From the NCBI GenBank assembly GCA_003599275.1, contig QZJG01000044.1:1-64000 (forward strand): 64,000 nucleotides of DNA, read 5' to 3'. Source of the DNA: Nitrospiraceae bacterium (GTDB lineage: Bacteria > Nitrospirota > Thermodesulfovibrionia > UBA6902). Shown here piece by piece: positions 34,335 through 44,012 of this stretch (positions are counted from its first letter, which is position 1; the number at the start of each line of letters is the position of its first letter). Below the pieces are notes generated by a model. The model was not told the DNA's origin and ran no database searches. It saw only the letters and a program-made list of their open reading frames with translations. A program made the translations under genes and the position numbers.

Positions 34335-34955
34335 ATGGAAGTTTATAAATATGATATTGGATGCGGTAAATACCCGGAATCCGGTTACATAGGTGTTGAC
34401 CCGTTCTTAGGTAATAGTTTTTGGGACTTGAACTCGGTTCACAAGATTGAAGAACTGAGATTTATACATTCTATATATATGCTTAATAATAATTTCAAAA
34501 GAAAAGAAGATATGGATTTTCATGAAATAAGAAGAGAATTGCGTAAATATATGTACGGCAATATATCAATTTTTGAATTAAATGAAAGAATATTCGGGAA
34601 AGATAATTTTATTAATTACTATACGCAATTGAAAATAAAATTAAAGTATTTAGTTGACAAAATGAGTTGGGGCGGAAAAATTGTTATTGAGCAACCGGTA
34701 ATAGATAAAATGGTGAAAAGACATCATGGTATTGTAAAGGAGCTTTATAGGATTGTGAGATATAACGTAACTTCTGAAAAAGAGGGGATCACAGCAGAAT
34801 TTTTCAGAACACATAATTTTATGACTTGCGATAAGGATATCCTGGTTGATTTATTGAAATCTGTTGATATGAAAGATATTTTTGTGAGAGACGGAATATT
34901 GGATGGATCTATTCATGTGAAAGAAAATAGTATAGTAGTAAGAGGAACTAAATAA
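34335..34955 (+). CDS. SAM methyltransferase-like protein
   Basis: A 206-residue protein with a motif I-like DIGCGKYPESGYIGVDPF, but the following Rossmann strands are weak: the middle is helical with many Lys, and it ends in a strand IVVRGTK. It is probably a divergent glycan methyltransferase or a pseudoenzyme. It is the last AT-rich gene before asnB. Confidence 0.5.
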   Translation: MEVYKYDIGCGKYPESGYIGVDPFLGNSFWDLNSVHKIEELRFIHSIYMLNNNFKRKEDMDFHEIRRELRKYMYGNISIFELNERIFGKDNFINYYTQLKIKLKYLVDKMSWGGKIVIEQPVIDKMVKRHHGIVKELYRIVRYNVTSEKEGITAEFFRTHNFMTCDKDILVDLLKSVDMKDIFVRDGILDGSIHVKENSIVVRGTK

Positions 34956-35098
34956 AATATTTTTATAACATACCTGAACGCTTGCGTCTTTTGGCAATAG
35001 GGATACTGAATTTTTCCCGTGATAAGTGATAATCAGACGATCTTCCTGCAGAGTTTCCGTAGTAATTAATTGAGTTGCATATGACAGCAAAATAATTT

Positions 35099-37015
35099 AT
35101 GTGCGGCATCGTTGGCACCATAGGCTTGCCTGAAGGAGTAAGCCGTGAACTTCTCCCCAAAATGCTTCACCGGATATCTTATCGTGGTCCTGATGACGAG
35201 GGATTCTGGTATGGTGATTTCTGCGCTTTCGGACACAGAAGATTAAGCATCCTGGATCTTTCAAAAGATGGCCATCAACCAATGGTCAATAAAATTACCG
35301 GGGATATTATCACTTATAATGGTGAAATTTATAATTATATTGAACTACGTAGCGAACTACAGAGCAAAGGAATTCAATTCACGAGCAGAACTGATACGGA
35401 AGTTATTTTGTGGGCATATCGAACATGGGGTGAAGAATGTCTGGGCCGCTTTGCAGGGATGTTTGCATTTGCTTTATACGATGCTCAAAGAAAATCGGTC
35501 TGGTTAGTAAGAGACCGTTTCGGCATTAAGCCCTTATATTATTCACGGGTAGGCAACGGAGTGTTTTTTTCCTCGGAGATCAAGTCAATTGTATTTGAAT
35601 CCGGTCTGGCATATGAGGCAAACCCGGTTGCATTAAAGTCTTTTGCCGGCAGGCGAATGCTTGATTTTAGTTGCGAAACTTTTTTTAGAGGGGTTTACCA
35701 GATAGAACCCGGCAACCATATACGGGTGGACTGCATGGAAACAGGGCGTGACCTTTTAACACAGCAGAGGTATTATCGTATTGAGGACAAGATAAAACCT
35801 GAATATCATTCACATCGGCTCTCCGTTGACACAATTGCCGAATTGCTTAAAGAATCAGTCCGCCTGCATCTTCGTTCGGATGTTCCGGTAGGGACGACAC
35901 TCTCCGGAGGGCTTGATTCATCGGCAATTACTGTTCTTGCCCATAAGAAGAGTGATAAAAGATTGCACCATATTTTTTCTTCCATTCCCGTGATATCAAC
36001 GCCTGAGACGGACCTCATACCGGAAGTGATGAAACTGGTAGATGCCCGGCATCACACTGACTCACCTCACGGTGAGAATTTTTTTCAGGATCTGATGCAG
36101 CTTGTTTATCACCAGGATGAGCCTTTCGCTGATGGTTCGATGTATGCCCATTTCCGGTTAATGCGATTGTGCCGGGAAAATAACATCCCGGTAATACTTA
36201 CCGGTCAGGGGGGAGATGAATTGTTTTGCGGTTATTATCATCACCTGTATGTTTTTCTGGGGAGCTTGTTGAAAGCAGGTAATTTCGCATCCTGGTTTAA
36301 AATGTCAGGAAAAATGCGGGATTGGTATAATAATTCGTTTAGTGAATTAGCTTTGTTCTCACTTCGTCATGCGTTACCACCGTCTTTTAAAAATTATCTG
36401 ATCAATATTCGCAGAGATGACGGCGTGCGTATTCTCAGCAAAGATATAAGATCTGCTGAGATCCCTGAAGATACAGCCTATAGCGGGATTGGCTTTTATT
36501 ATCACGGATACTTAAATGCGTTAATGAGATGGACCCTTTCCGGGTTTCTGCATTATGAGGACAGGAACTCAATGGCCTTTGGCATAGAATCAAGGGTCCC
36601 TTTTTTAGATCACAGATTAGTCGAGGCTGTAATCTCTGTGCCGCCTGAAATCCATTTCCAGATGGGGTGTACTAAGAGCTTACTTCGCGAAGCAATGCAA
36701 GGGACATTACCGGAGAGTGTACGTATGCAGAGGGTGAAATACGGGTTCCCGTCCATGCTCTCAGACTGGTTGTTGCAGCATTCTGATCTTGTAAAGCAAT
36801 GGCTTGAGGAATGGATTGACAATGTCCCCGTCCTGAATAAAAAAGAGGTCTTTAAAATGTTTCATAATTTTCTGGCATCGGGGGGTAAAAAATCATTAAA
36901 CCCTCTCTGGAGGGCCATTGTGATATTGCTTTGGTACCGGATATTTATAACAAAACAAATTTCCACTACGCCGGTATCACTATCATATCAGGCAAAAGAA
37001 CCTGATTATTCGTAA
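35099..37015 (+). CDS. asnB: AsnB-like glutamine-hydrolysing asparagine synthetase/amidotransferase
   Basis: A 638-residue class-II glutamine amidotransferase. Cys2 of MCGIVGTIGLP is the glutaminase nucleophile; the glutaminase domain includes RISYRGPDDEG and DRFGIKPLYYS. From about residue 240 comes the synthetase domain with the PP-loop SGGLDSSAI (about 268) and EDRNSMAFGIESRVPFLDHRLVE. In glycan loci such genes may amidate a uronic acid rather than make Asn. No in-frame fault is visible. Confidence 0.9.
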   Translation: MCGIVGTIGLPEGVSRELLPKMLHRISYRGPDDEGFWYGDFCAFGHRRLSILDLSKDGHQPMVNKITGDIITYNGEIYNYIELRSELQSKGIQFTSRTDTEVILWAYRTWGEECLGRFAGMFAFALYDAQRKSVWLVRDRFGIKPLYYSRVGNGVFFSSEIKSIVFESGLAYEANPVALKSFAGRRMLDFSCETFFRGVYQIEPGNHIRVDCMETGRDLLTQQRYYRIEDKIKPEYHSHRLSVDTIAELLKESVRLHLRSDVPVGTTLSGGLDSSAITVLAHKKSDKRLHHIFSSIPVISTPETDLIPEVMKLVDARHHTDSPHGENFFQDLMQLVYHQDEPFADGSMYAHFRLMRLCRENNIPVILTGQGGDELFCGYYHHLYVFLGSLLKAGNFASWFKMSGKMRDWYNNSFSELALFSLRHALPPSFKNYLINIRRDDGVRILSKDIRSAEIPEDTAYSGIGFYYHGYLNALMRWTLSGFLHYEDRNSMAFGIESRVPFLDHRLVEAVISVPPEIHFQMGCTKSLLREAMQGTLPESVRMQRVKYGFPSMLSDWLLQHSDLVKQWLEEWIDNVPVLNKKEVFKMFHNFLASGGKKSLNPLWRAIVILLWYRIFITKQISTTPVSLSYQAKEPDYS

Positions 37016-37017
37016 TA

Positions 37018-38085
37018 ATGAAAGAACAATTAAGAGAATTTAATTATCTAAGGACCATCGCGACTATTTCCATTATTGGAATTCATGCCTCTGGGCCATG
37101 GAGATATACAGACGCATTAGACAAATATGGCTTTATATGGAATGAAACTATGCGCTATGCTATTCCCCTTTTTTTAATTATCTCAGGTTTTTTATTGTTT
37201 AATGGTAACAATAAAGACGGGTTTTCGTATCTTGAATACTACAGGAAAAGATTTTCAAGAATAGTGGTACCTTACATATTATGGACAATATTTTATTTTG
37301 TTTATGATAATAAAAATAATTTAATGGAATTATGGGAATTCAAAGTCAGGTCAATCGTTAGATTGATTCGCATGTTGTGTGTGGGTTATGGGCATCTTTA
37401 TTTTATCGTTATTATTTTACAGATGTACATATTATTCCCTGTTTTAATAAAACTGATAAGAAGGTATCCTAAGGCTGTTTTATCAGCGGCATTCCTAATG
37501 ACTTTCTACTTGCAAACAGCAGAGTATTTAAATCTTTATCAGATAGAAATATTCTGGATGTTCGATCATAGATTCTATCAAAACATGTTTCCTACCTGGA
37601 TATTCTATTTTGCGTTTGGCATGTATGCCTCAGCTAATATACCAACAATAACAAAAATAGCATCTAACTATAGAATTGAGTTGTTCATAATCTGGATAAC
37701 AAGTTTGATTATATTGCTATTAGATAGTGAATTTTCAAGAGCATTTACAACATCAATAAAACCAACTGTATTGCTTTACGCTATAACCAGTTTTCTTTTT
37801 TTCTATTCTATCTCAATATCTTTCCATGTGATTACAAACCCAGCCGGCAAATTTGCCGACTGGGTTTCCTCACAATCGTACATTATTTATCTGAGTCATC
37901 TGTTTTTCATAAGAGAAATTAGAATGTTGACAAATAACGATAATTGGAATAGTCTTTTGGGAATGACTGCTTTGTTTTTTCTTACTCTCATCAGTTGTCT
38001 TTTATTCGCGTACATTATTAGCCTTCGATCTGTTGCTCCTTGGTTGGGAGGAACAAATATCTGGCGTTCTGAAAAACAATCCTGA
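37018..38085 (+). CDS. Acyltransferase family 3 (OafA-like) membrane protein
   Basis: A 355-residue protein with about ten membrane helices. The start EFNYLRTIATISIIGIHA carries the His that acyltransferase-3 proteins use, and PLFLIISGFLLF follows. It would O-acetylate a sugar at the inner membrane. It begins one base pair beyond the asnB stop. A remnant of an SGNH hydrolase lies just after it, as some OafA-type proteins have an SGNH partner. Confidence 0.85.
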   Translation: MKEQLREFNYLRTIATISIIGIHASGPWRYTDALDKYGFIWNETMRYAIPLFLIISGFLLFNGNNKDGFSYLEYYRKRFSRIVVPYILWTIFYFVYDNKNNLMELWEFKVRSIVRLIRMLCVGYGHLYFIVIILQMYILFPVLIKLIRRYPKAVLSAAFLMTFYLQTAEYLNLYQIEIFWMFDHRFYQNMFPTWIFYFAFGMYASANIPTITKIASNYRIELFIIWITSLIILLLDSEFSRAFTTSIKPTVLLYAITSFLFFYSISISFHVITNPAGKFADWVSSQSYIIYLSHLFFIREIRMLTNNDNWNSLLGMTALFFLTLISCLLFAYIISLRSVAPWLGGTNIWRSEKQS

Positions 38086-38188
38086 GCCGCTCTATCTGGA
38101 TTTCATGCATTTAAATCACAGAGGCATCCAGATTATCGCAAAAAAGATATTTGATGATCTGCTTAATGCAAGCTCCGCGAGCAACTGA
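38071..38188 (+). pseudogene. SGNH hydrolase C-terminal remnant
   Basis: In the +1 frame relative to the acyltransferase, the DNA encodes PEPLYLDFMHLNHRGIQI and a further helix up to a stop. DFMHLN is block V of SGNH/GDSL esterases, where Asp and His complete the catalytic triad. No upstream part of the gene remains. Confidence 0.55.
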
Positions 38189-38217
38189 GATGGCATAACT
38201 TCCAGGATGATTCTTAT

Positions 38218-39426
38218 ATGCGCAACATTCGTGTTTTAGTATACATATCTGTGTTCCTCCTATGGATGGAAGGTATTCCTTTTCTTTCCAAATACTCATC
38301 CATGACTGTATTTGGGAGAGAGTTATACTGGAATGATATTGTCTTTGGTCTATTATTTTCCTGGTCACTTGCCAATCTGAATATTGTAGTTAAATATCTT
38401 AGAAACAACAACCAGTATCAGCAAACAATATTCCTGTTTATGCTGTGGGGAGCAGTACCGCTGTTACACGGGTGGCTTAATGATAACGGAAATCTGTTCT
38501 CTGACCTCAGATTGTTTGCATGGGGACTTTTCGGGATTGTTGGGCCCTTGGGGTTTAAATCATTTCAACAGTTTAATAAATTTCTAAAATTTTATTTGTT
38601 CCTTCACACGATCCGTCTGTTTTACTTTTTTATCGTCTTAATTACTGCGTTTAATTTGATTGGAAAGTTCATTGACGGACGATTTGATAACATAGCATGT
38701 ACTATCCTGATCACTGGAATTGCAATCTTTACAAAAACAAAGACACGATATGAAAAATTTCTTTACTACATAGTGCTCCCTGTTTCTCTGTTTATAGTTA
38801 TAACTGATTATACCCGTACCATATATCTTGAATATCTGATCAGCATCGTTATGTTTATAATTTTTGGGAAGAAGATACGCGGGTTTAAATTAAGACGATT
38901 TTATAAATATATTACATATGGTGGAGTTGCTGTTGTCCTGATGATATTGCCGTTATCAGCAGGAATAGTAGAAAAAGTTCAGGAACGATTCGGGTCGATT
39001 GCGGAATATCAAATGGATGGGAGTGCAATGGCGCGTATCATAGCATGGGACATAAGCATTGGCAAACTTCAACAAAGTCCATTATTCGGATTCGGATCTG
39101 GGGTGGATGTTGGCGTACATTTTCCGGGATTAATACGCCCCATGACTCCTCATAATGCATATGTACAGATTGCCATGTGGGGAGGGATCAGCACGGTATT
39201 GGTTTTTTTAATAATACAGGGATTAATTATCAGGCGTGGTATTAAGGAAAGCATTCGCGCATCTAATCCACACGTCGCATTCCTTCTGCTGACCTGCAGT
39301 ATTATGGCAACAGGATTCTTATTTGCGTCAAATTTTACGCCTACGGGGGGGAATGGCTATTTTCACTTCTGGTATTATGCTACATTGGTACTGATACCCT
39401 TAAGACTCAGTAAAATGTCTCAGTAG
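38218..39426 (+). CDS. O-antigen polymerase/ligase-like membrane protein (Wzy)
   Basis: A 402-residue protein with about 11-12 membrane helices. The Wzy_C-like region includes SPLFGFGSGVDVGVHFPG followed by PHNAYVQIAMWGG, the usual His-rich extracellular loop end. It is most probably the polymerase that joins repeat units in the periplasm; a ligase role cannot be excluded. It is preceded by the SGNH remnant. Confidence 0.78.
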   Translation: MRNIRVLVYISVFLLWMEGIPFLSKYSSMTVFGRELYWNDIVFGLLFSWSLANLNIVVKYLRNNNQYQQTIFLFMLWGAVPLLHGWLNDNGNLFSDLRLFAWGLFGIVGPLGFKSFQQFNKFLKFYLFLHTIRLFYFFIVLITAFNLIGKFIDGRFDNIACTILITGIAIFTKTKTRYEKFLYYIVLPVSLFIVITDYTRTIYLEYLISIVMFIIFGKKIRGFKLRRFYKYITYGGVAVVLMILPLSAGIVEKVQERFGSIAEYQMDGSAMARIIAWDISIGKLQQSPLFGFGSGVDVGVHFPGLIRPMTPHNAYVQIAMWGGISTVLVFLIIQGLIIRRGIKESIRASNPHVAFLLLTCSIMATGFLFASNFTPTGGNGYFHFWYYATLVLIPLRLSKMSQ

Positions 39427-39436
39427 CTTTAATACA

Positions 39437-40477
39437 ATGAAAATTCTCATAATCTTTTTTTCCGGTATCGGCAATTTTATCCTGTTCACTCCAACCTTGC
39501 GGGCTATACGCAACAAATATCCACATGCTGAGATAACTCTGTTAGTGAAGCAAAAAGTTGTTTTAGATATTATTCAGGAAGAAGGTCTTATTGACAATGT
39601 TGTTCACTATCCCCAAACAAATTCTCCTATAAAGAACATTCTTGTTCAAACGTCACTAATGCTGACTTTGAGAGCCAAAAACTACGACCTCGTTATTACG
39701 AACTTTGACGCGCAGGGATGGAAGCTATCCCTATTAGTTATGATGACCGATGGGAAAATCAATATCGGCTACAAGACCGGCAGGTGGTATGACAAATGTT
39801 ACGATACCCTGCTTACATATGATAAAAGAGTTCATGAAGTAGACAGGCATTTAAAAATTGCTGATTCACTTGGTGCGGATATTACAGATAACGTCCCGAT
39901 AATTTCCGTGAAAGATGAGGACAGGGAGTTTGCAAAAACGATTATTTCTCGGGATGGTTCTCCGCTCATTGGAATGCATCCCGGCTCAAGTGAATATCTA
40001 TGGAGAAAAAGATGGATGTCTGAAAGATTTGCCGCGCTTGCAGACCGTCTCTCGGAGAGATACGGAGCGAAGATACTTATTCTGGGCGGGAAGGATGAGG
40101 TTAAGCTTTCAGAAAAAATATCAATTCTTATGCACACTGCAAAACCACTTATCCTGGCAGGTAAGACGACCATCGGACAGGTTGCCGCACTGATTGAACA
40201 ATGTACCTTATTTATAAGCAATGACAGCGGACTTATGCACGTTGCTGCGGCGGTTAGGACCCCGGTAGTTGCCATCTTCGGTCCTACTGATCCGGTAAAA
40301 AACTCACCTTGCGGTGTTGGCCATACAATAGTAAGAAGCGGCATCCCGTGCAGTCCCTGCTTAACTTACGACAAGGATGGATGCAAGAGCCCGGAGTGCC
40401 TTGAAGCTGTCACGGTTGAGGGTGTGGTAGGTGTCGTTGAAAATAAATTAATGTCTTTGGGGTTTGTAAATAAATGA
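39437..40477 (+). CDS. Heptosyltransferase (GT9)
   Basis: A 346-residue GT9 enzyme. The N-terminal IFFSGIGNFILFTPTLRAIR is typical of ADP-heptose transferases, as is GMHPGSSEYLWRKRW in the nucleotide domain and FISNDSGLMHVAAAVRTPVVAIFGPTDP at the sugar-nucleotide loop. It is the best match to a canonical heptosyltransferase in the window and suggests heptose or an analogue in the product. The ATG overlaps the gene downstream by 4 bp at its stop. Confidence 0.9.
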   Translation: MKILIIFFSGIGNFILFTPTLRAIRNKYPHAEITLLVKQKVVLDIIQEEGLIDNVVHYPQTNSPIKNILVQTSLMLTLRAKNYDLVITNFDAQGWKLSLLVMMTDGKINIGYKTGRWYDKCYDTLLTYDKRVHEVDRHLKIADSLGADITDNVPIISVKDEDREFAKTIISRDGSPLIGMHPGSSEYLWRKRWMSERFAALADRLSERYGAKILILGGKDEVKLSEKISILMHTAKPLILAGKTTIGQVAALIEQCTLFISNDSGLMHVAAAVRTPVVAIFGPTDPVKNSPCGVGHTIVRSGIPCSPCLTYDKDGCKSPECLEAVTVEGVVGVVENKLMSLGFVNK

Positions 40478-41190
40478 ACGAAAAAGAGCTTTATGAAAGG
40501 CAGTATGGGGAAAAGAAAATAAGCAGTGTCAATTCCTTCCCCCTGCTGCGAATGGTTTTGAAAAGATTTGATCTGCACAGGGAGGACCTTGCAATAAGTC
40601 TTCTTGATGGTGGTGAAAAGATGTTGGATGTTGGCTGTGGGAACGGTTCTCTTGTGTTTAAGGCAAGGGGCAAGTTTAAGGAAGTATTCGGAATAGATAT
40701 TTCGCCGTCAAGGATTGAAGAGGCAAAGATCAATGCAGTGAGGCAGTTCAGAAATCTTGATGGCATGTCTTTTTCATCCTGTAATATCAATGAAAAGATA
40801 GATTTTCCGGATAACATGTTTGACGCCGCAACAAGTATTGCGGTTATCGAACATGTCTTTGATCCTTATTTTGTCATCGGGGAAATACGCCGAGTTTTGA
40901 GACCCGGAGGAATATTTATAGGAGAGGTTCCCAATATTGCTTATATAAGACAAAGGATTCATCTTCTTTGCGGAAAATTGCCGGTTACCTCATCCCCTTA
41001 TAACTGGAAAGAGATAGGTTGGGACGGAGGGCATCTACATTATTTCACAAAAAAGACTTTTTGCAGATTGATTGAGGAATCTGGTTTCCGGATATTAGAA
41101 GTCAGCGGTAGCGGATTGTTGGCACAGTTCAGAAACTTTTATCCTTCTTTACTAACCGGCGATATTTGTGTGAAAGCACAGAAGTGTTAG
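40474..41190 (+). CDS. SAM-dependent methyltransferase
   Basis: A 238-residue class I methyltransferase: MLDVGCGNGSLVF is motif I, FGIDISPSRIEEAK motif II, and ATSIAVIEHVFDPYFV the conserved VIEH block. It starts 4 bp inside the heptosyltransferase gene (ATGA) and overlaps the next gene at its 3' end. The substrate is unknown. Confidence 0.86.
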   Translation: MNEKELYERQYGEKKISSVNSFPLLRMVLKRFDLHREDLAISLLDGGEKMLDVGCGNGSLVFKARGKFKEVFGIDISPSRIEEAKINAVRQFRNLDGMSFSSCNINEKIDFPDNMFDAATSIAVIEHVFDPYFVIGEIRRVLRPGGIFIGEVPNIAYIRQRIHLLCGKLPVTSSPYNWKEIGWDGGHLHYFTKKTFCRLIEESGFRILEVSGSGLLAQFRNFYPSLLTGDICVKAQKC

Positions 41191-42323
41191 AGAATAAAAA
41201 AATAGTTGTTCTACACAACATAATCGCACCCTACAAGACATTATTATTTAATGCGTTATATGATATCTTCCCTGATCTGAAAGTGCTGTATATTTCAAAA
41301 ACTGAAAACAGGAGAGAATGGGATATAAAAACTGACGAGTTGAAGTTTCCACACGAAATTATGTTTGAGTCTCCGTTGGATGAAGTGCCTGCTGTTTCGT
41401 TGTTTAGATATACGTGGACCAGTTTAAATGTGTTGAATCCAGATGTACTTATAATTGACGGGTACATTTATGCATCCTCATGGGCGGGGCTTTTCTGGGC
41501 AAAGGTCAATAAAAGAAAGGTAATACTATGGTCATCCTCCAATGAGGACGATCACGATAGAATGTTTTACAAGGAATCGGTAAAAAAGTTCTTTGTTAAG
41601 AAATGTGATGCTTATAATGTCTATGGGACAAAGAGCAGAGCATATCTTCAAAAACTTGGCGCAAACAGTAATAAGCTTACCATCGTAGGCAATAATACAG
41701 ACAATGCATTTTATTACAGTGAGACGATGAAGCTGAGAAATGATAGAGCGGCTTTATGTAAAAAACTTAATGTTCCTGGAAAAAATTTCCTCTATATCGG
41801 CAGGTTTTCATCGGAGAAAAATATTTTACATCTTCTCGATGCTTATAGAAGAATAGCGGAGAGAAATAACAAGTGGGGATTGATTTTAGTCGGAAGCGGT
41901 CCTCAGAAAAAAGAAATCGAGGATTATACACAGAAGCACAGGATTAAGAATGTTTCCCTGCCTGGCTTTAAACAGAAAATTGATATCCCGGAATATCTTG
42001 CTCTAAGTGATGTTTTCATTCTCCCGAGCAGATCAGAACCGTGGGGTATTGTGGTAAATGAAGCGATGGCTGCCGGCTTGCCTGTTTTAGTATCTAAGAA
42101 ATGTGGTTGCTATCCAGATCTGGTTAAGGATGGTGAGAATGGCTTTGCCTTTGATCCCTTTGATAAAGACGAGTTGTTCAATTTGATGAAGAAAATCGTT
42201 GAAGGCAAAACAGATATTGAGGAAATGGGCAGGCGATCACTGGAAATTGTCAGTAACTTTACTCCTGAAAAGGCAGCGGGAATAATATCGGGAACCATCA
42301 GATGTGCATTAAATGAAGTATAA
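41184..42323 (+). CDS. GT4 family glycosyltransferase
   Basis: A GT-B enzyme of about 380 residues. KIVVLHNIIAPYKTLLFNAL is the acceptor domain start, and FLYIGRFSSEKNILHLLDAY, LVGSGPQKKEIE and RSEPWGIVVNEAMAAGLPVLVS form the donor domain with the EX7E-type motif. The start is uncertain: a TTG at 41166 gives six more residues, but the GTG at 41184 overlaps the methyltransferase stop as GTGTTAG. Confidence 0.87.
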   Translation: MLENKKIVVLHNIIAPYKTLLFNALYDIFPDLKVLYISKTENRREWDIKTDELKFPHEIMFESPLDEVPAVSLFRYTWTSLNVLNPDVLIIDGYIYASSWAGLFWAKVNKRKVILWSSSNEDDHDRMFYKESVKKFFVKKCDAYNVYGTKSRAYLQKLGANSNKLTIVGNNTDNAFYYSETMKLRNDRAALCKKLNVPGKNFLYIGRFSSEKNILHLLDAYRRIAERNNKWGLILVGSGPQKKEIEDYTQKHRIKNVSLPGFKQKIDIPEYLALSDVFILPSRSEPWGIVVNEAMAAGLPVLVSKKCGCYPDLVKDGENGFAFDPFDKDELFNLMKKIVEGKTDIEEMGRRSLEIVSNFTPEKAAGIISGTIRCALNEV

Positions 42324-42329
42324 GCAGAA

Positions 42330-43190
42330 ATGTTAAAGAAAATTGCCAGGTTTATTTGCTGTCCCGATGATGGTTCAGCTATAACTCTCAAAGATGGATT
42401 TTGGGAATGTCTCACCTGTAAAAGAAAGTCCAAAATTCTTGCTGACAATTTTTTAGAAATATTACCCTCTGTTTTCCCTGCGTGGGATTTGAAAGACAAT
42501 GAGCCCCAAAAATCCGGAGATATGTATCAGCAGGAGTTTAATCGGGAGTTTTCCTGGGAAGCATCAGGTGGGTGGGGTGATCTGAGCTATGCACCTCCGG
42601 GAACCAGCGGTTTTTATAAAAGCGAGATGGAGAAAATCCGTGAGCTTCTTAATCCTGCATCCAATGCGATTGCAATCGATGTTTCAGGAGCGGTCGGTAA
42701 CTATTCCCGGTCTTTGTCCGATAAAGTGGCAACAATGGTTAATTGTGATCTGCACGCACCTTCCATAATAACAGCACATAACCGAAGAGCAGATAATATG
42801 GTGTGTATCCGGACTCCTTACCTGAAATTGCCGTTTGTTCAAAATACCTTTGATTATGCAATTTGTACCGACACGCTGATCAGGGGATGGAATCATGAGG
42901 TCAAGTTGTTGAAAGAAATCCTGCGAGTATTGAAACCAGGGGGGAAAGCAATAGTTGATTTCCACAACCGGAAGTGGTTTGCTAAAAATAGGGACATCTG
43001 CGCATATGCACTCTCTGATGTGAAACGGGTACTTGCGGAAGCAAGTATCGGTCATTATTCTGTTTATCCTTTTGGATATGTCCCCCTCAGGATTGTTCCA
43101 TCTGAATTCATTTACAGCATATTGGACAATATAGCCGGGATTTTCCTTCCGTGTAAACGTCATATTGTTATATTTACCAAAGTCGACTAA
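42330..43190 (+). CDS. SAM methyltransferase with N-terminal zinc ribbon
   Basis: A 286-residue protein. ICCPDDGSAITLKDGFWECLTCKRK forms an N-terminal Trm112-like two-Cys-pair zinc ribbon. The methyltransferase part starts with AIAIDVSGAVGNYSRSL, an altered motif I (DVSGAVG where GxGxG is usual), then the block YAICTDTLIRGWNHE and LKPGGKAIVDF. The altered motif I suggests a divergent or weak SAM site. It is 6 bp after the GT4 gene. Confidence 0.75.
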   Translation: MLKKIARFICCPDDGSAITLKDGFWECLTCKRKSKILADNFLEILPSVFPAWDLKDNEPQKSGDMYQQEFNREFSWEASGGWGDLSYAPPGTSGFYKSEMEKIRELLNPASNAIAIDVSGAVGNYSRSLSDKVATMVNCDLHAPSIITAHNRRADNMVCIRTPYLKLPFVQNTFDYAICTDTLIRGWNHEVKLLKEILRVLKPGGKAIVDFHNRKWFAKNRDICAYALSDVKRVLAEASIGHYSVYPFGYVPLRIVPSEFIYSILDNIAGIFLPCKRHIVIFTKVD

Positions 43191-44002
43191 TGCCGGGCTT
43201 AGAGACCAAGCAGATTATTAAAAGGTATACGGGCAAATTTATAACAGCCTTCAGTCTCAATAAATCAACGAAACTGTCAGTTATTTTAAACTATCATTCC
43301 GTCCATCCAACTCATAATTTTGCTACAACGCCAAATGACTTTTTACAGCAAATGGAGTATCTGGTGGCCAACTTTACCATGGTCTCTCTGCCGGACTTTT
43401 ATAAATTGCGTATTGCAGGCAAATCTCTTCCTGACAGACTGGCAATAATTACTTTCGATGACGGATATGAGGATAACTACACCTATGCATTCCCTGTCTT
43501 AAAACAATTCGGGATAAAGGCTACTGTCTTCCTGACAACAGGATTTATTAACGGAGAAGTTGATATCACTGAAAAAGATGGTACGTATCAGGACTTGAAG
43601 GCATTAACATGGGAGCAGGTAAGAGAGATGAGGGGAGATGGTATATCATTCGGCGCTCATACTCATACCCATCCGATATTGACGGAAATATCTTTGGACC
43701 AAGCTGAAGGAGAAATTTCCCGCTCAAAGAAAATCCTGGAGGAGAAATTAGGGGAACCGGCAGGACTTTTTGCCTACCCTTTTGGCCAGCCAAAAACATT
43801 TAATCGCAATATAATAGATCTTCTGAAAAAACATGGTTTTAAATCAGCCTGTTCCACTCTCTGGGGATGCAATAACAGCAATGTGGATATTTTTTCACTG
43901 AATAGAATTCGAATAGATGCCTGCGATACATTCCACGACTTCAAGGAAAAAGTTAATGGAAAGTGGGAATTTATAAAATGGATACAGGCGCTGAGAGGGT
44001 AA
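43190..44002 (+). CDS. NodB-type polysaccharide deacetylase
   Basis: A 270-residue carbohydrate esterase 4. LAIITFDDGYEDNY is motif 1 with the metal- and base-binding Asp pair, and SFGAHTHTHPIL is motif 2 with the HxxxH-type zinc ligands; LFAYPFGQP is motif 3. It has no obvious signal peptide, so it may act on lipid-linked sugars at the cytoplasmic face. It overlaps the methyltransferase gene as TAATG. Confidence 0.9.
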   Translation: MPGLETKQIIKRYTGKFITAFSLNKSTKLSVILNYHSVHPTHNFATTPNDFLQQMEYLVANFTMVSLPDFYKLRIAGKSLPDRLAIITFDDGYEDNYTYAFPVLKQFGIKATVFLTTGFINGEVDITEKDGTYQDLKALTWEQVREMRGDGISFGAHTHTHPILTEISLDQAEGEISRSKKILEEKLGEPAGLFAYPFGQPKTFNRNIIDLLKKHGFKSACSTLWGCNNSNVDIFSLNRIRIDACDTFHDFKEKVNGKWEFIKWIQALRG

Positions 44003-44012
44003 ATAATATAGC

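Noticed and set aside
37838-37873. Strong inverted repeat AAACCCAG...CTGGGTTT inside the acyltransferase gene
   Set aside because: It lies within an uninterrupted coding frame (NPAGKFADW region) and is not followed by a T-run, so I do not call a terminator.
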